Shown here one piece after another: positions 47,337 to 55,923 of a DNA stretch of 64,000 nucleotides; the first letter of the stretch is position 1, and every line of letters begins with the position of its first letter. A model generated the notes under the pieces. That model was not told the origin of the DNA and ran no database searches. It saw nothing but the letters and a program-made list of their open reading frames with translations. The stretch comes from Skermanella pratensis. Lineage in GTDB: Bacteria; Pseudomonadota; Alphaproteobacteria; Azospirillales; Azospirillaceae. The stretch lies in contig NZ_CP030265.1 of assembly GCF_008843145.1 (NCBI RefSeq), forward strand, positions 3,272,001 to 3,336,000, in the 5' to 3' direction. A program made the position numbers and the translations under genes.

Positions 47337-47624
47337 ATGCAGAACGATACCGCCGATGCCTCGGGCGCCGGCGACTCCACCGATGTCGCCGACCCCGCCA
47401 CCACCACCACCACTACCACCGCCGCCCCGTCGGCCGTGATGACCCTCGCCCTCGACGTCGTCGGCCTGCTGCGCGACACCGGGCTGGCCGTCGTCGAGCC
47501 CGAGCCGACCCCCGCCATGGTCGCCGCCGGCGTGGCCGCCTCCGGCCTCGGCGCCGACCGGGTCCGCGCCGTCTTCAAGGCCATGCTGGCGGCGGGCGGA
47601 ACGGTCGCCGGCCGGGTCCAGTAG
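47337..47624 (+). CDS. Small unknown protein
   Basis: 95 residues from the ATG at 47337, with AAGG ten bases upstream. The first 35 residues are Asp/Ala/Thr-rich with a run of Thr (DPATTTTTTTAAPSAV); the rest is a compact helical segment, LALDVVGLLRDTGLAVVEPE, then TPAMVAAGVAASGLGADRVR and VFKAMLAAGGTVAGR. There is no recognised domain, signal peptide or membrane segment. It is the one intact member of three adjacent small genes divergent from the TIR-NB-ARC-TPR gene. Confidence 0.5.
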   Translation: MQNDTADASGAGDSTDVADPATTTTTTTAAPSAVMTLALDVVGLLRDTGLAVVEPEPTPAMVAAGVAASGLGADRVRAVFKAMLAAGGTVAGRVQ

Positions 47625-47639
47625 CCCGGACCGGCCCCG

Positions 47640-48138
47640 GTGGTCCCCTACCGCTACCCGGCGTGCCGCTGGCGCACGCTGAACCCCCAGCTCGACCCGC
47701 TGCTGACGGTCTGGTGGAGCGTCCAGCGCCCCTGCGAGGGCCGGCAGCCGCGCTGGTCCGAGATCGAGCGCCGCCTGTGGATGCCGTTCCGCCGCCGCCT
47801 GATCCTGGTCCGCGACGGTCCGCGCGCCGACCCGCCGTTCTGCCTCGCCCTGTTCCCGCTGGCCGCCGAACTGCTCGGCCTGCCCGCCGGCTTCCAGGGC
47901 ACCGCCTGGGCCAGCCGCGCCCAGGCGGACCGGATCGGCTGCCTCACCCTCAACGCGGCGGCGGCCCAGGCCGCGGCCTCCGGCCCGATCCCGCCCGGCC
48001 CCCGCCGCCGAGCGGGACGGCATGCTCAAGGCCGTCGCCGTGCCCCTCGAGCCGGAGCCGGACGGCACCATCGCCCACGACCGCCCGGTGCTGATCGCGG
48101 TCGCGTGGCCGGACCCGAGGCGGCCAGACCCCTTCTGA
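47640..48138 (+). pseudogene. Unknown gene with a single-base frameshift
   Basis: Starts GTG at 47640 and reads VPYRYPACRWRTLNPQLDPL, then TVWWSVQRPCEGRQPRWSEI and RRRLILVRDGPRADPPFCLA. After about residue 120 (ASGPIPPGP) the frame must change to reach AAERDGMLKAVAVPLEPEPD and its stop at 48136-48138. Removing one C from the CCCCC run near 48001-48005 restores a continuous protein of about 165 residues. The family is unknown. The Trp/Arg-rich N-terminus is unusual for this genome but codon use is normal. Confidence 0.5.
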
Positions 48139-48244
48139 TGAATCGCGCCGGATCAGAAGGTCGCGGGAGAAGGTCGGGGCTTGCCGATGGTTGCGGGAGT
48201 ATGCTGTTGTTCGCGCGACCATCACCCGACCGGCGCCCGCGACG

Positions 48245-48852
48245 ATGCAAGCCTCCGACTCCCTGTACCACCGCCTGTTCTCCGACCCGGTGATGATCGA
48301 ACAGCTCGTGCGCGGCTTCCTGCCCGCCGGGATCGCCGCCCTGCTGGACTTCACCCGGCTCGAACGGGTCAACGCCAAGTTCCACGCCGCCCGCGGCGAC
48401 CGGCGCGAGGGCGACGTGATCTGGCGCGTGCCGAGCATCCGGGCCACGCGACGCTGCGGCTGGCGTTCGGCGAGGTGGTGGCGCACGCAGTCGCGGGTCT
48501 GGTCGGCGGCCGGGAGGCCGCGACGGTGCCGATGGATATCGAGGAGGTTCAGGGCATGCTGGCGGAACGCATCAAGAAGTGGGAACGGGAACTCCTCGCC
48601 AAAGGCGAGGCCAGGGGCGAGGCAAAGGGCATTGCCAAGGGCATTGCCCAGGGCGAGGCCAAAGGCGTCGCGCTTGGCCGGGCCGCCATGCTCAAGCGCC
48701 AATTCACCCGACGCTTCGGTGTCCTGCCGGCGGATGTGGAACGGTTGATCGATACCGCGACGCCGGATCAACACGACACCTACATGGACCGCCTGATGGA
48801 CGCCCAAGCACCGAGCGACGTTTTCCCCGGCCTCCTCCGCCCCGGCGAGTGA
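48245..48852 (+). pseudogene. Rpn/YhgA-family nuclease (transposase-like), internally deleted and frameshifted
   Basis: The N-terminus (MQASDSLYHRLFSDPVMIEQ, then GDVIWRVP) is that of Rpn-family PD-(D/E)XK recombination-promoting nucleases. It is joined directly to the post-nuclease segment EHPGHATLRLAFGEVVAHAV, which lies in another frame; the C-terminus then runs AERIKKWERELLAKGEARGE with Gly/Glu/Lys/Ala repeats to the stop at 48852. Intact relatives have about 150 residues more in the middle, including the catalytic core. So the gene is dead. The 77-bp piece 48430-48506 is repeated near 43.7 kb. Confidence 0.75.
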
Positions 48853-49500
48853 CCCGGTTCTCCGGCCGGAACGGACGATTCCCCGCTTCATCTTCTGCGG
48901 TGCGTGGGGCCGTGGCCCGACGCATCGCGGAACGTGTCGCGGGCCGGGTTCGCATACCAGGACGGCGCATCCCGCGAAGTCCTCGTCGGAACGCCTCGGC
49001 GATCACGGTTTTTCCGTAGATGGAATAACCAAATGCTGGGCTTCTGTGACATCGTCACGGAACAAAACTCGCCAGCCGCCGTTAACCACGATGTTAACCG
49101 GATAATAACCACGGTCGTTCAGGGTGGAGGTCATCAGCCAAGCTCGCGAAACCTCCAAGATGGTGCTGTCATGTGGAACAGCTTTTCCAAGGATTGGGCG
49201 CGTTGGTCGCCCGCAGAACGCTTCGTAGCCCGCATGGTTTTCCTTGCCGTGACGGTCGGCGCCGCAAGCCAGGCGGTCATCCACGTCATCTGACTTATAT
49301 GGTGTAAGGACCGTGTCCTTTCATCTTGTCCTTTGACCTTCGCCGCCATTTCATACGTTGTTCGAAGCCCGGCGCATGCGTTTGCGCCATTTTACCCTCC
49401 GCCTGGATCGTTGTAGTCATCTGCCCGGGCGCCAAGTGCGCCTCGGAAGGACCAGGACGAAGAAGGCACCGTGGCCAAACGGTGCTGCGCGGAGGAAACA
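48853..49500. other. 648-base gap with two weak small open frames
   Basis: 49171-49293 (+) could encode a 40-residue peptide with a hydrophobic segment (FVARMVFLAVTVGAASQAVI). 49003-49134 (-) could encode a 43-residue peptide (MTSTLNDRGYYPVNIVVNGG, then WRVLFRDDVTEAQ) with AT-rich codons unlike the surrounding genes. Neither has a convincing ribosome site, so neither is called as a gene. The stretch is lower in GC than its surroundings. Confidence 0.35.
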
Positions 49501-51213
49501 ATGGCCGAATCTACCCAGACTCCCCTGCTGACCCGGAGCTACGTCCACGGCGCGTCGCGGACGCCGCTGATCGGCGACACCATCGGCTTCCATTTGGACC
49601 GCATGGCCGAGCTGTCGCCGGACGCCGACGCCCTCGTGGTCCGGCATCAGGGCGTCCGCCTGACCTACGCGCAGTTCAAGGCGGAGGCCGACCGGCTGGC
49701 CGCCGGCCTGATCGCGCTGGGACTGAAGCCCGGGGACCGCATCGGGATCTGGTCGCAGAACAATTCCGAATGGGTGCTGACCCAGTTCGCCACGGCCAAG
49801 GCCGGTCTGGTGCTGGTCAACATCAACCCGGCCTACCGCACCCACGAGCTGGAATACGCGCTCAACAAGGTCGGCTGCAAGGCGCTGATCCTGGCGGCGG
49901 CCTTCAAGAGCAGCGACTATCTGGGCATGCTGCGGCAAGTGGCTCCCGAGCTGGACCGCTGCGAGCCCGGCCATCTCGATTCGCACAAACTGCCGACCTT
50001 GCGGACGGTGATCCGGCTTGGCACCGACCGCACCGCCGGCATGCTCAACTTCGCCGATATCGCGGCCGGCGCCCGGGACGAGCATTTCGCGGAACTGGAG
50101 CGGCTGCGCGACGTGCTCCAGTTCGACGACGCGATAAACATCCAGTTCACCAGCGGGACCACGGGCAATCCCAAGGGCGCCACGCTGACCCACCACAACA
50201 TCCTGAACAACGGCTTCTTCATCGGCGAGGCGATGCGGCTGACCGAGCGGGACCGGCTGTGCATCCCCGTGCCGTTCTACCACTGCTTCGGCATGGTGCT
50301 GGGCAACCTCGCCTGCGTCACCCATCGGGCCTGCATGGTGATCCCGGGCGAGGGCTTCGACGCCGAGGCCGTCCTGTCCACCGTGCAGGAGGAGCGCTGC
50401 ACCGGCCTGCACGGCGTGCCGACCATGTTCATCTCGATCCTCAACCATCCCCGGTTCAAGGAATTCGACCTGACCACCCTGCGCACCGGCATCATGGCCG
50501 GCTCGCCCTGCCCGACCGAGGTGATGAAACGGGTCGCCGACGAGATGAACATGGGCGAGATCACCATCGCCTACGGTATGACGGAGACCAGCCCGGTCAG
50601 CTTCCAGAGCTCGGTGGACGATCCGCTGGAGCGGCGCGTCTCGACCGTCGGCCGCATCCAGCCTCACCTGGAGGTCAAGGTCGTCGACGCCGAGGGCAGG
50701 ATCGTCCCGGTCGGCACGCCCGGCGAGCTGCTGACCCGCGGCTACTCGGTGATGCTGGGCTACTGGGGCGACGAGGAGCGCACCCGCCAGGCGATCGACG
50801 CCAGGCGGTGGATGCATACCGGCGACCTCGCCACCATCGACGCCGAGGGCTATTGCAACATCGTTGGCCGGATCAAGGACATGGTGATCCGCGGCGGCGA
50901 GAACATCTACCCGCGCGAAGTCGAGGAGTTCCTCTACACCCATCCGCGGATCAAGGACGTCCAGGTCTTCGGCGTCCCGGACGAGCGGTTCGGCGAGCAG
51001 CTCTGCGCCTGGATCCATGTCCAGGACGGCGAGACCCTGACCGAGCAGGAGGTGCTGGAGTTCTGCCAAGGCAGCATCGCCCACTACAAGGTGCCGCGCT
51101 ACGTCCGCTTCGTCGAGGGCTTCCCCATGACGGTGACCGGCAAGATCCAGAAATTCATCATGCGGCAGAAGATGATCGAGGAGCTGAAGCTGGAGGCCGC
51201 CAAGACCGCCTGA
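49501..51213 (+). CDS. Acyl-CoA synthetase (AMP-binding enzyme)
   Basis: 570 residues of the acyl-adenylate superfamily. [20 protein letters not shown] is the P-loop A3 motif; [11 protein letters not shown] is A5; [20 protein letters not shown] is A7; [20 protein letters not shown] is A8; the terminal Lys is in TVTGKIQKF. The substrate pocket and length match medium- to long-chain fatty-acyl-CoA ligases annotated FadD-like or AMP-binding. It activates a carboxylic acid to the CoA thioester via an acyl-AMP. I chose ATG 49501, with GGAGGAAACA just upstream; the frame is open 30 bases earlier. Confidence 0.92.
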   Translation: MAESTQTPLLTRSYVHGASRTPLIGDTIGFHLDRMAELSPDADALVVRHQGVRLTYAQFKAEADRLAAGLIALGLKPGDRIGIWSQNNSEWVLTQFATAKAGLVLVNINPAYRTHELEYALNKVGCKALILAAAFKSSDYLGMLRQVAPELDRCEPGHLDSHKLPTLRTVIRLGTDRTAGMLNFADIAAGARDEHFAELERLRDVLQFDDAINIQFTSGTTGNPKGATLTHHNILNNGFFIGEAMRLTERDRLCIPVPFYHCFGMVLGNLACVTHRACMVIPGEGFDAEAVLSTVQEERCTGLHGVPTMFISILNHPRFKEFDLTTLRTGIMAGSPCPTEVMKRVADEMNMGEITIAYGMTETSPVSFQSSVDDPLERRVSTVGRIQPHLEVKVVDAEGRIVPVGTPGELLTRGYSVMLGYWGDEERTRQAIDARRWMHTGDLATIDAEGYCNIVGRIKDMVIRGGENIYPREVEEFLYTHPRIKDVQVFGVPDERFGEQLCAWIHVQDGETLTEQEVLEFCQGSIAHYKVPRYVRFVEGFPMTVTGKIQKFIMRQKMIEELKLEAAKTA

Positions 51214-51310
51214 ACCGCGCTCTCGCCAATGTGAAGGGCCTCCGGGTGTTTGCCGGCGCCCGGAGGCACCACATGGCAGGAGTACCGACGACTCAGGAGG
51301 ATCAAGCGTG

Positions 51311-51865
51311 ATGGCCGCAGATCGGCAATTGGCACAGGCGACTTTCGGCGGCGGCTGCTTCTGGTGCACCGAAGCGGTCTTCCAGCAGCTCCGCGGCGTG
51401 GAGAAGGTGCAGTCCGGCTATGCCGGCGGGCATGTCGAGAATCCCACCTACGAGCAGGTCTGCACCGCCCGGACCGGGCATGCCGAAGTGATCCAGGTCA
51501 CCTACGACCCGGAGGTAATCTCCTATCGCGACCTGCTGGAAGTGTTCTTCACCACCCACGACCCGACCACCATGAACCGCCAGGGCAACGATGTCGGCCC
51601 GCAGTACCGCTCGGTCATCTTCCACCACGACGCGGAACAGGAGCAGACCGCGCGCGAGGTGATGAAGTCCTTCGGCGAGCGGCGGATCTGGGACCGCGCG
51701 GTCGTGACCGAGCTGGCTCCCCTGCCCGTATTCTATCCGGCGGAGGCGTACCATGACGACTATTACGCCCGCAACTCGGCCCAGCCCTATTGCCAGGTCG
51801 TGATCGCGCCGAAGGTCGCCAAGGTCCGCAAGCAGTATATGGACCGCCTGAGGGGGACCGCCTGA
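51311..51865 (+). CDS. msrA: Peptide-methionine (S)-S-oxide reductase
   Basis: 184 residues. The catalytic Cys16 is in ATFGGGCFWCTEA, the MsrA signature, with FTTHDPTTMNRQGNDVGPQY and YRSVIFHH in the substrate loop and the C-terminal PYCQVVIAPKVAKVRK, where a resolving Cys lies in PYCQ. It reduces the S-epimer of methionine sulfoxide in oxidised proteins using thioredoxin. GTG at 51308 is immediately before the ATG chosen at 51311; GGAGG serves both. It is preceded by the acyl-CoA synthetase by 97 bases. Confidence 0.95.
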   Translation: MAADRQLAQATFGGGCFWCTEAVFQQLRGVEKVQSGYAGGHVENPTYEQVCTARTGHAEVIQVTYDPEVISYRDLLEVFFTTHDPTTMNRQGNDVGPQYRSVIFHHDAEQEQTAREVMKSFGERRIWDRAVVTELAPLPVFYPAEAYHDDYYARNSAQPYCQVVIAPKVAKVRKQYMDRLRGTA

Positions 51866-51892
51866 GGGCGTGATCCGCGGGACGGGGCCGGC

Positions 51893-52933
51893 CTACGACG
51901 CCTGCCCCGATTTCCCCAGCGCATCCTCCACATACAGCTTCCGGACCGCGACATAGGCCACGACGGTCAGCGGCGTCGCGAAGATCACCCCCAGGATGCC
52001 GAACATCAGGCCGAAGGCGACGACCGCGAACAGGGCGAGCGCGGGCGGCAGGGAGACCATCCTGCGCTCCACCATCGGCATGATCAGATTGCCTTCGACC
52101 TGCTGGATGACGATGTACAGGACCAGAGTATAGACGACCGTGGACATGTCCACGGTGGAAGCGGCGAGCAGCGCCGGGATCGCGGTCGCGAAGGCTCCGA
52201 CCAGCGGCACGAACTCGCCGAGCCCGGCCAGCAGGCCGAGCGCCAGGGCCGATGGCACGCCGAGCAGCCACAGGCCCAGGCCGGTCAGCGCCCCGACCAT
52301 CAGCATCGCGATGAACTGGCCCTTCAGCCACTTGCCCAGCGCCTCCCCCATGGCGTCCAGGACCTCGCGCGTCCGGGCCTCCGCCGCCTTCGGCACCAGG
52401 GCGACCACACCCTCCCGGTAGAGGCCCGGCTGAGCCGCGAGGTAGACGCCGCCCGCGACCAGCAGCAGCACGTTGCCGAGCCCGCCGACCACCGTCATCA
52501 GCAGGCTTCCCGCCTCGCGGACCATACCGCCCGAAACGCTGGCGGGATCGACCCCGCTGACGGCGTCGAGCGCCGCCCGCCCCCAGGACGAGCCCTCGAG
52601 TTGTTCGCGGACGCGCCCCCAAGCCTCGGGAACGACCCTGGTCAGTTGCTCGACTTGGCTCGACACCTGCGCACCGAACAGCCAGCCGCAGACTCCCGAT
52701 ATCACCACGATCGCCAGAAGCACCACCGCCAGCGCCCAGCCGGCCGACAGCGGGGTATGCTCGGCCAGCCAGTCGGCGGAACGCTTCAGCAGCACGGCCA
52801 GCAATATGGCGCCGAACACCAGCAGCAGGACGTCGATGATCTGCCACGCCATGAGGACGAGGCCGACGACCAGCACGACGACCAGTAGCAGGCGGGTGAA
52901 GCGTCCGGTCGTCAGGGCGCTGTCGATGGGCAT
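51893..52933 (-). CDS. AI-2E-family (PerM-like) permease
   Basis: 346 residues with about eight helices. It opens FTRLLLVVVLVVGLVLMAWQ and the conserved family segment is GLLAGLGEFVPLVGAFATAI, PALLAASTVD and the terminal VIQQVEGNLIMPMVERRMVS, a PerM/YdiK hallmark. Members export AI-2 or sodium, or are uncharacterised; there is no evidence for AI-2 transport here because LuxS-type genes are absent from the window. It converges with msrA, 27 bases away. Confidence 0.9.
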   Translation of the reverse strand: MPIDSALTTGRFTRLLLVVVLVVGLVLMAWQIIDVLLLVFGAILLAVLLKRSADWLAEHTPLSAGWALAVVLLAIVVISGVCGWLFGAQVSSQVEQLTRVVPEAWGRVREQLEGSSWGRAALDAVSGVDPASVSGGMVREAGSLLMTVVGGLGNVLLLVAGGVYLAAQPGLYREGVVALVPKAAEARTREVLDAMGEALGKWLKGQFIAMLMVGALTGLGLWLLGVPSALALGLLAGLGEFVPLVGAFATAIPALLAASTVDMSTVVYTLVLYIVIQQVEGNLIMPMVERRMVSLPPALALFAVVAFGLMFGILGVIFATPLTVVAYVAVRKLYVEDALGKSGQAS

Positions 52934-53095
52934 GGTCGCGAACTCCGGCGTTGGCGGTAAAGGCGATAAATCGCCTTCCCAACGTTACCCGATCGAGAAT
53001 GTTTCCACCCCATGCGGGACGAATCCGGCCGACGCCTGTTGTCCTGTATACGATCGCGTTTGCGGACGCGGCACATCAAGATCAAGGAATTCAAC

Positions 53096-53272
53096 ATGAC
53101 CGACGACCGGACCGAAGGCTCGATGAAGAAGATGAAGGGCGACCTGAAGGAAGGCGCCGGTAACCTGACCGGTGACAGCAAGCTCCAGTCCGAGGGCAAG
53201 TCCGACAAGGCCGAAGGCAAGATCCAGAACGCCCTCGGCGGCATCAAGGACGCGCTGACCGGCAAGAAGTAA
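53096..53272 (+). CDS. CsbD-family stress protein
   Basis: 58 residues of the CsbD family: EGSMKKMKGDLKEGAGNLTG, then KSDKAEGKIQNALGGIKDAL. These small, highly charged, helical proteins accumulate under general stress and are often EcfG/SigB-controlled; the biochemical role is unknown. It is monocistronic between a divergent permease gene and a strong terminator. I see no convincing EcfG box in its upstream region. Confidence 0.92.
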   Translation: MTDDRTEGSMKKMKGDLKEGAGNLTGDSKLQSEGKSDKAEGKIQNALGGIKDALTGKK

Positions 53273-53311
53273 GCGGATCGCTGAACCCCGTTCAGCTTGA
53301 CGCCGCAACGG

Positions 53312-53347
53312 AACGGCCTCGGCCCCTACCAGGGCCGGGGCCGTTTT
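53312..53347 (+). terminator. Rho-independent terminator after csbD
   Basis: AACGGCCTCGGCCC (53312-53325) pairs with GGGCCGGGGCCGTT (53332-53345) with one G-T pair, and TTTT follows. Confidence 0.9.
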
Positions 53348-53387
53348 CATATGTCCAGTTCGGCCATGTGGAATGAGACTAAAGAGA

Positions 53388-53647
53388 CCGTAGGTCGGCT
53401 AGTGGTCCTGCACAGTGTTTTTGACGACGTTCGGCGGAGCGGAGTGCCGTAGGTCGGCCTTCGCCCGTCAGGGCGAACGCCGACACCCTGCGTCAACGCT
53501 CCGGCCACGCTGTCGGCGTCGACCTTCGGCCGAGGCCGACCTACGATAAATCAATCAAAACCACTGTGCCGAGCCACTAGAGCGAAGCGCCAGCCGACAA
53601 GCAGGCGCGTTGGTGTCGGCTGCCGCTTCGCTCTAGCCGACCTACGG
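53388..53647. repeat. Palindromic element (34-bp arms) interrupted by MITE copy B
   Basis: With the insert removed, the left arm 53388-53399 plus TA plus 53580-53599 forms a 34-base arm starting CCGTAGGTCGGCTAGAGCG. The right arm (53614-53647) is its complement with one mismatch, ending CTAGCCGACCTACGG. The MITE entered at the TA of CTAG in the left arm. The CCGTAGGTCGGC end motif is shared with the inner palindrome of the MITE. It is probably a REP-like or miniature element in its own right. Confidence 0.85.
53400..53579. mobile_element. MITE copy B, 178 bp, TA target duplication
   Basis: Begins TAGTGGTCCTGCACAGTG and ends with the complement of TAGTGGCTCGGCACAGTG, bounded by TA on both sides. 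The interior is almost identical to copy A (41762-41940), including the GTAGGTCGGCC ... GGCCGACCTAC pair. The right terminal repeat differs from copy A at several bases, so the copies are not fresh duplicates of each other. Confidence 0.85.
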
Positions 53648-53670
53648 ATGTATTCGACGATCTGTCGCCG

Positions 53671-54951
53671 TCACCGCGCCCCCGTCGCGAACCCCACCCG
53701 CTCCGGCCTGCCTTCCAGGCTCAGCACCGCCTCGGCGGGGGCCGTCCGGCTGATCACACGGCCGCGCCGCAGCACGAACAGCCGGGTCGCCTTCAGGCGG
53801 ATCGCCTCGACCGGGTCGCGTGCCTGGAGCACCACCATGTCGGCGTTGCAGCCCACATCCAGCCCGTAGCCTTCCAGGCCCATCAGGCGCGCCGGGTTCT
53901 CGGTCACGGCGCGGAAGCAGGCGTTCATGCCGTCCACCGAGGTCATCTGCGCCACGTGGAGCCCCATGTGGGCGACTTCCAGCATGTCGCCGGAACCCAG
54001 CGAGTACCACGGGTCCATCACGCAGTCGTGGCCGAAGGCGACCGTCAGGCCTGCCGCCATCAGCTCCGGCACCCGTGTCATGCCGCGCCGCCTGGGGTAG
54101 GTGTCGTGGCGGCCCTGGATGGTGATGTTGATCAGCGGGTTGGAGATCACGCCCAGCCCGGCCTCGGCCATCAGCGGGATCAGCTTGCTGACATAGTAAT
54201 TGTCCATCGAGTGCATGGACGTCAGGTGCGAGCCCACGACCCGGCCGCCCAACCCCAGCCGCCGGGTCTCGTAGGCCAGGGTCTCGACATGCCGCGACAG
54301 CGGGTCGTCGGTCTCGTCGCAATGCATGTCAACCCGAAGGCCCCGCTCGGCCGCGATCTCGCACAGCATGCGGACCGAAGCCGCGCCGTCCGCCATGGTG
54401 CGTTCGAAGTGCGGGATGCCGCCGACCACGTCGACGCCCATGTCCAGCGCCCGCTCCAGCAGTTCCGGAGCACCGGGATAGCGCAGGTAGCCGTCCTGCG
54501 GGAAGGCCACGAGCTGGAGATCCAGGTACGGCGCCACCCGCTGCCTGACCTCCAGCAACGCCTCGACCGCCAGCAGGCGCGGGTCGCAGATGTCCACATG
54601 GCTGCGGATCGCCAGGAGCCCGCGCCCGACCGCCCAGTCGCAGTATTCAAGCGCCCGCTCGACCAGCGCCTCGCGGGTCAGCAGCGGCTTCAGCTCGCCC
54701 CACAGGGCGATGCCCTCCAGCAGCGTGCCGGACCGGTTGACGCGGGGCAGGCCGTAGCTCAGCGTCGCGTCCATGTGGAAGTGGGAATCGACGAAGGGCG
54801 GAGTCACCAGACGGCCCGTCGCGTCGATCTCCTCGCCGGCCCGGGCATCCAGCGCCGGCTGCACGGCGGCGATGCGGCCGCCGGTCACGCCGATATCGAT
54901 GCCGGTCCTGCCGTCGGGCAGGTTGGCGTTGCGGACGATCAGGTCGAACAT
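53671..54951 (-). CDS. codA: Cytosine deaminase-like amidohydrolase
   Basis: 426 residues, the length of E. coli CodA. Metal ligands are visible: His pair in FVDSHFHMDATL, His in VDMHCDETDDP with the catalytic Glu, a further His in RVVGSHLTSMH, and the Asp in VAFGHDCVMDP. The start MFDLIVRNANLPDG overlaps the permease stop (TGATG). It deaminates cytosine or a related pyrimidine or triazine. It is the last gene of the BMP-type ABC operon, so substrate import and deamination are probably coupled. Confidence 0.85.
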   Translation of the reverse strand: MFDLIVRNANLPDGRTGIDIGVTGGRIAAVQPALDARAGEEIDATGRLVTPPFVDSHFHMDATLSYGLPRVNRSGTLLEGIALWGELKPLLTREALVERALEYCDWAVGRGLLAIRSHVDICDPRLLAVEALLEVRQRVAPYLDLQLVAFPQDGYLRYPGAPELLERALDMGVDVVGGIPHFERTMADGAASVRMLCEIAAERGLRVDMHCDETDDPLSRHVETLAYETRRLGLGGRVVGSHLTSMHSMDNYYVSKLIPLMAEAGLGVISNPLINITIQGRHDTYPRRRGMTRVPELMAAGLTVAFGHDCVMDPWYSLGSGDMLEVAHMGLHVAQMTSVDGMNACFRAVTENPARLMGLEGYGLDVGCNADMVVLQARDPVEAIRLKATRLFVLRRGRVISRTAPAEAVLSLEGRPERVGFATGAR

Positions 54952-55901
54952 CAGTGTCGCTCCCCTTTGCGGAACGGAATCATCAGCGCCCGCGGATAGG
55001 CCGCGCGCCGCGACATCACCACGAGGGCCAGGATACTCAGCAGGTAAGGCAGCATCAGGAACACCTGGTAAGGCAGGGCCGGCCCGACGATCTGCTGGAG
55101 CCGCAGCTGGAACGCATCGAAGGCGGCGAACAGCACCGCGCCCAGCAGAGCCTTGCCCGGCCGCCACGACGCGAACACCACCAGCGCGATGCAGATCCAG
55201 CCCCGGCCGTTGATCATGTTGAAGAAGAAGGCGTTGAACGCCGACAGCGTCAGGAAGGCCCCGCCGACCGCCATCAACGCGCTGCCGCACACGACGGCGC
55301 CGATGCGCACCGCCGTGACGTCGATCCCCTGTGCCTCCGCCGCAGCGGGGTTCTCGCCGACCATGCGCACCGCCAGCCCCGCCGGAGTCCGGTAGAGCAC
55401 CCAGGCCACCAGCCCGACCGCCGCCAGGGCCGCATAGGTCAGCGGGGTCTGGTTGAACAGCGCCGGCCCGATCACCGGGATGTCCGACAGCACGGGCACG
55501 GCGAAGGGCTGGAACGGCTCGACCGTGGGCGGGCTCGACACCTGGGGCAGCGCCATGCGGTAGACGTAATAGGACAGGCTGGTGCCCAGCAGGGTCACCC
55601 CGATCCCGGTGACATGCTGGGACAGTCCGAGCGGCACCGTCAGCAGCGCGTGCAGAAGCCCGAGCAGCGCGCCCGCCAGGGCCGCGACCAGCACGCCGGT
55701 CCACAGGCCGGCGCCCTGGTAGACGGCCATCCAGCCGGCCATGGCGCCGAGCGTCATGATCCCCTCGATGCCGAGGTTCAGCACCCCGGCCCGCTCGCAC
55801 ACCAGCTCGCCCAGCGTGCCCAGGATATAAGGGGTCGCGATGCGCAGCGTCGCCGCCCAGAAGGTGGCGGACAGCAGCAGGTCGGCGATATCGCCCATCA
55901 T
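54951..55901 (-). CDS. BMP-type ABC importer permease, second subunit
   Basis: 316 residues with about eight to nine helices. It opens ATLRIATPYILGTLGELVCE, then RAGVLNLGIEGIMTLGAMAG, the conserved motif of nucleoside (YufQ/NupQ-like) permeases. PAGLAVRMVGENPAAAEAQG is the cytoplasmic coupling loop. It pairs with the neighbouring permease to carry nucleosides or nucleobases through the inner membrane. It lies 22 bases after the first permease and its stop overlaps the start of codA. Confidence 0.9.
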   Translation of the reverse strand: MMGDIADLLLSATFWAATLRIATPYILGTLGELVCERAGVLNLGIEGIMTLGAMAGWMAVYQGAGLWTGVLVAALAGALLGLLHALLTVPLGLSQHVTGIGVTLLGTSLSYYVYRMALPQVSSPPTVEPFQPFAVPVLSDIPVIGPALFNQTPLTYAALAAVGLVAWVLYRTPAGLAVRMVGENPAAAEAQGIDVTAVRIGAVVCGSALMAVGGAFLTLSAFNAFFFNMINGRGWICIALVVFASWRPGKALLGAVLFAAFDAFQLRLQQIVGPALPYQVFLMLPYLLSILALVVMSRRAAYPRALMIPFRKGERH

Positions 55902-55923
55902 GGCCGGGTCTCCAGACTGTACT

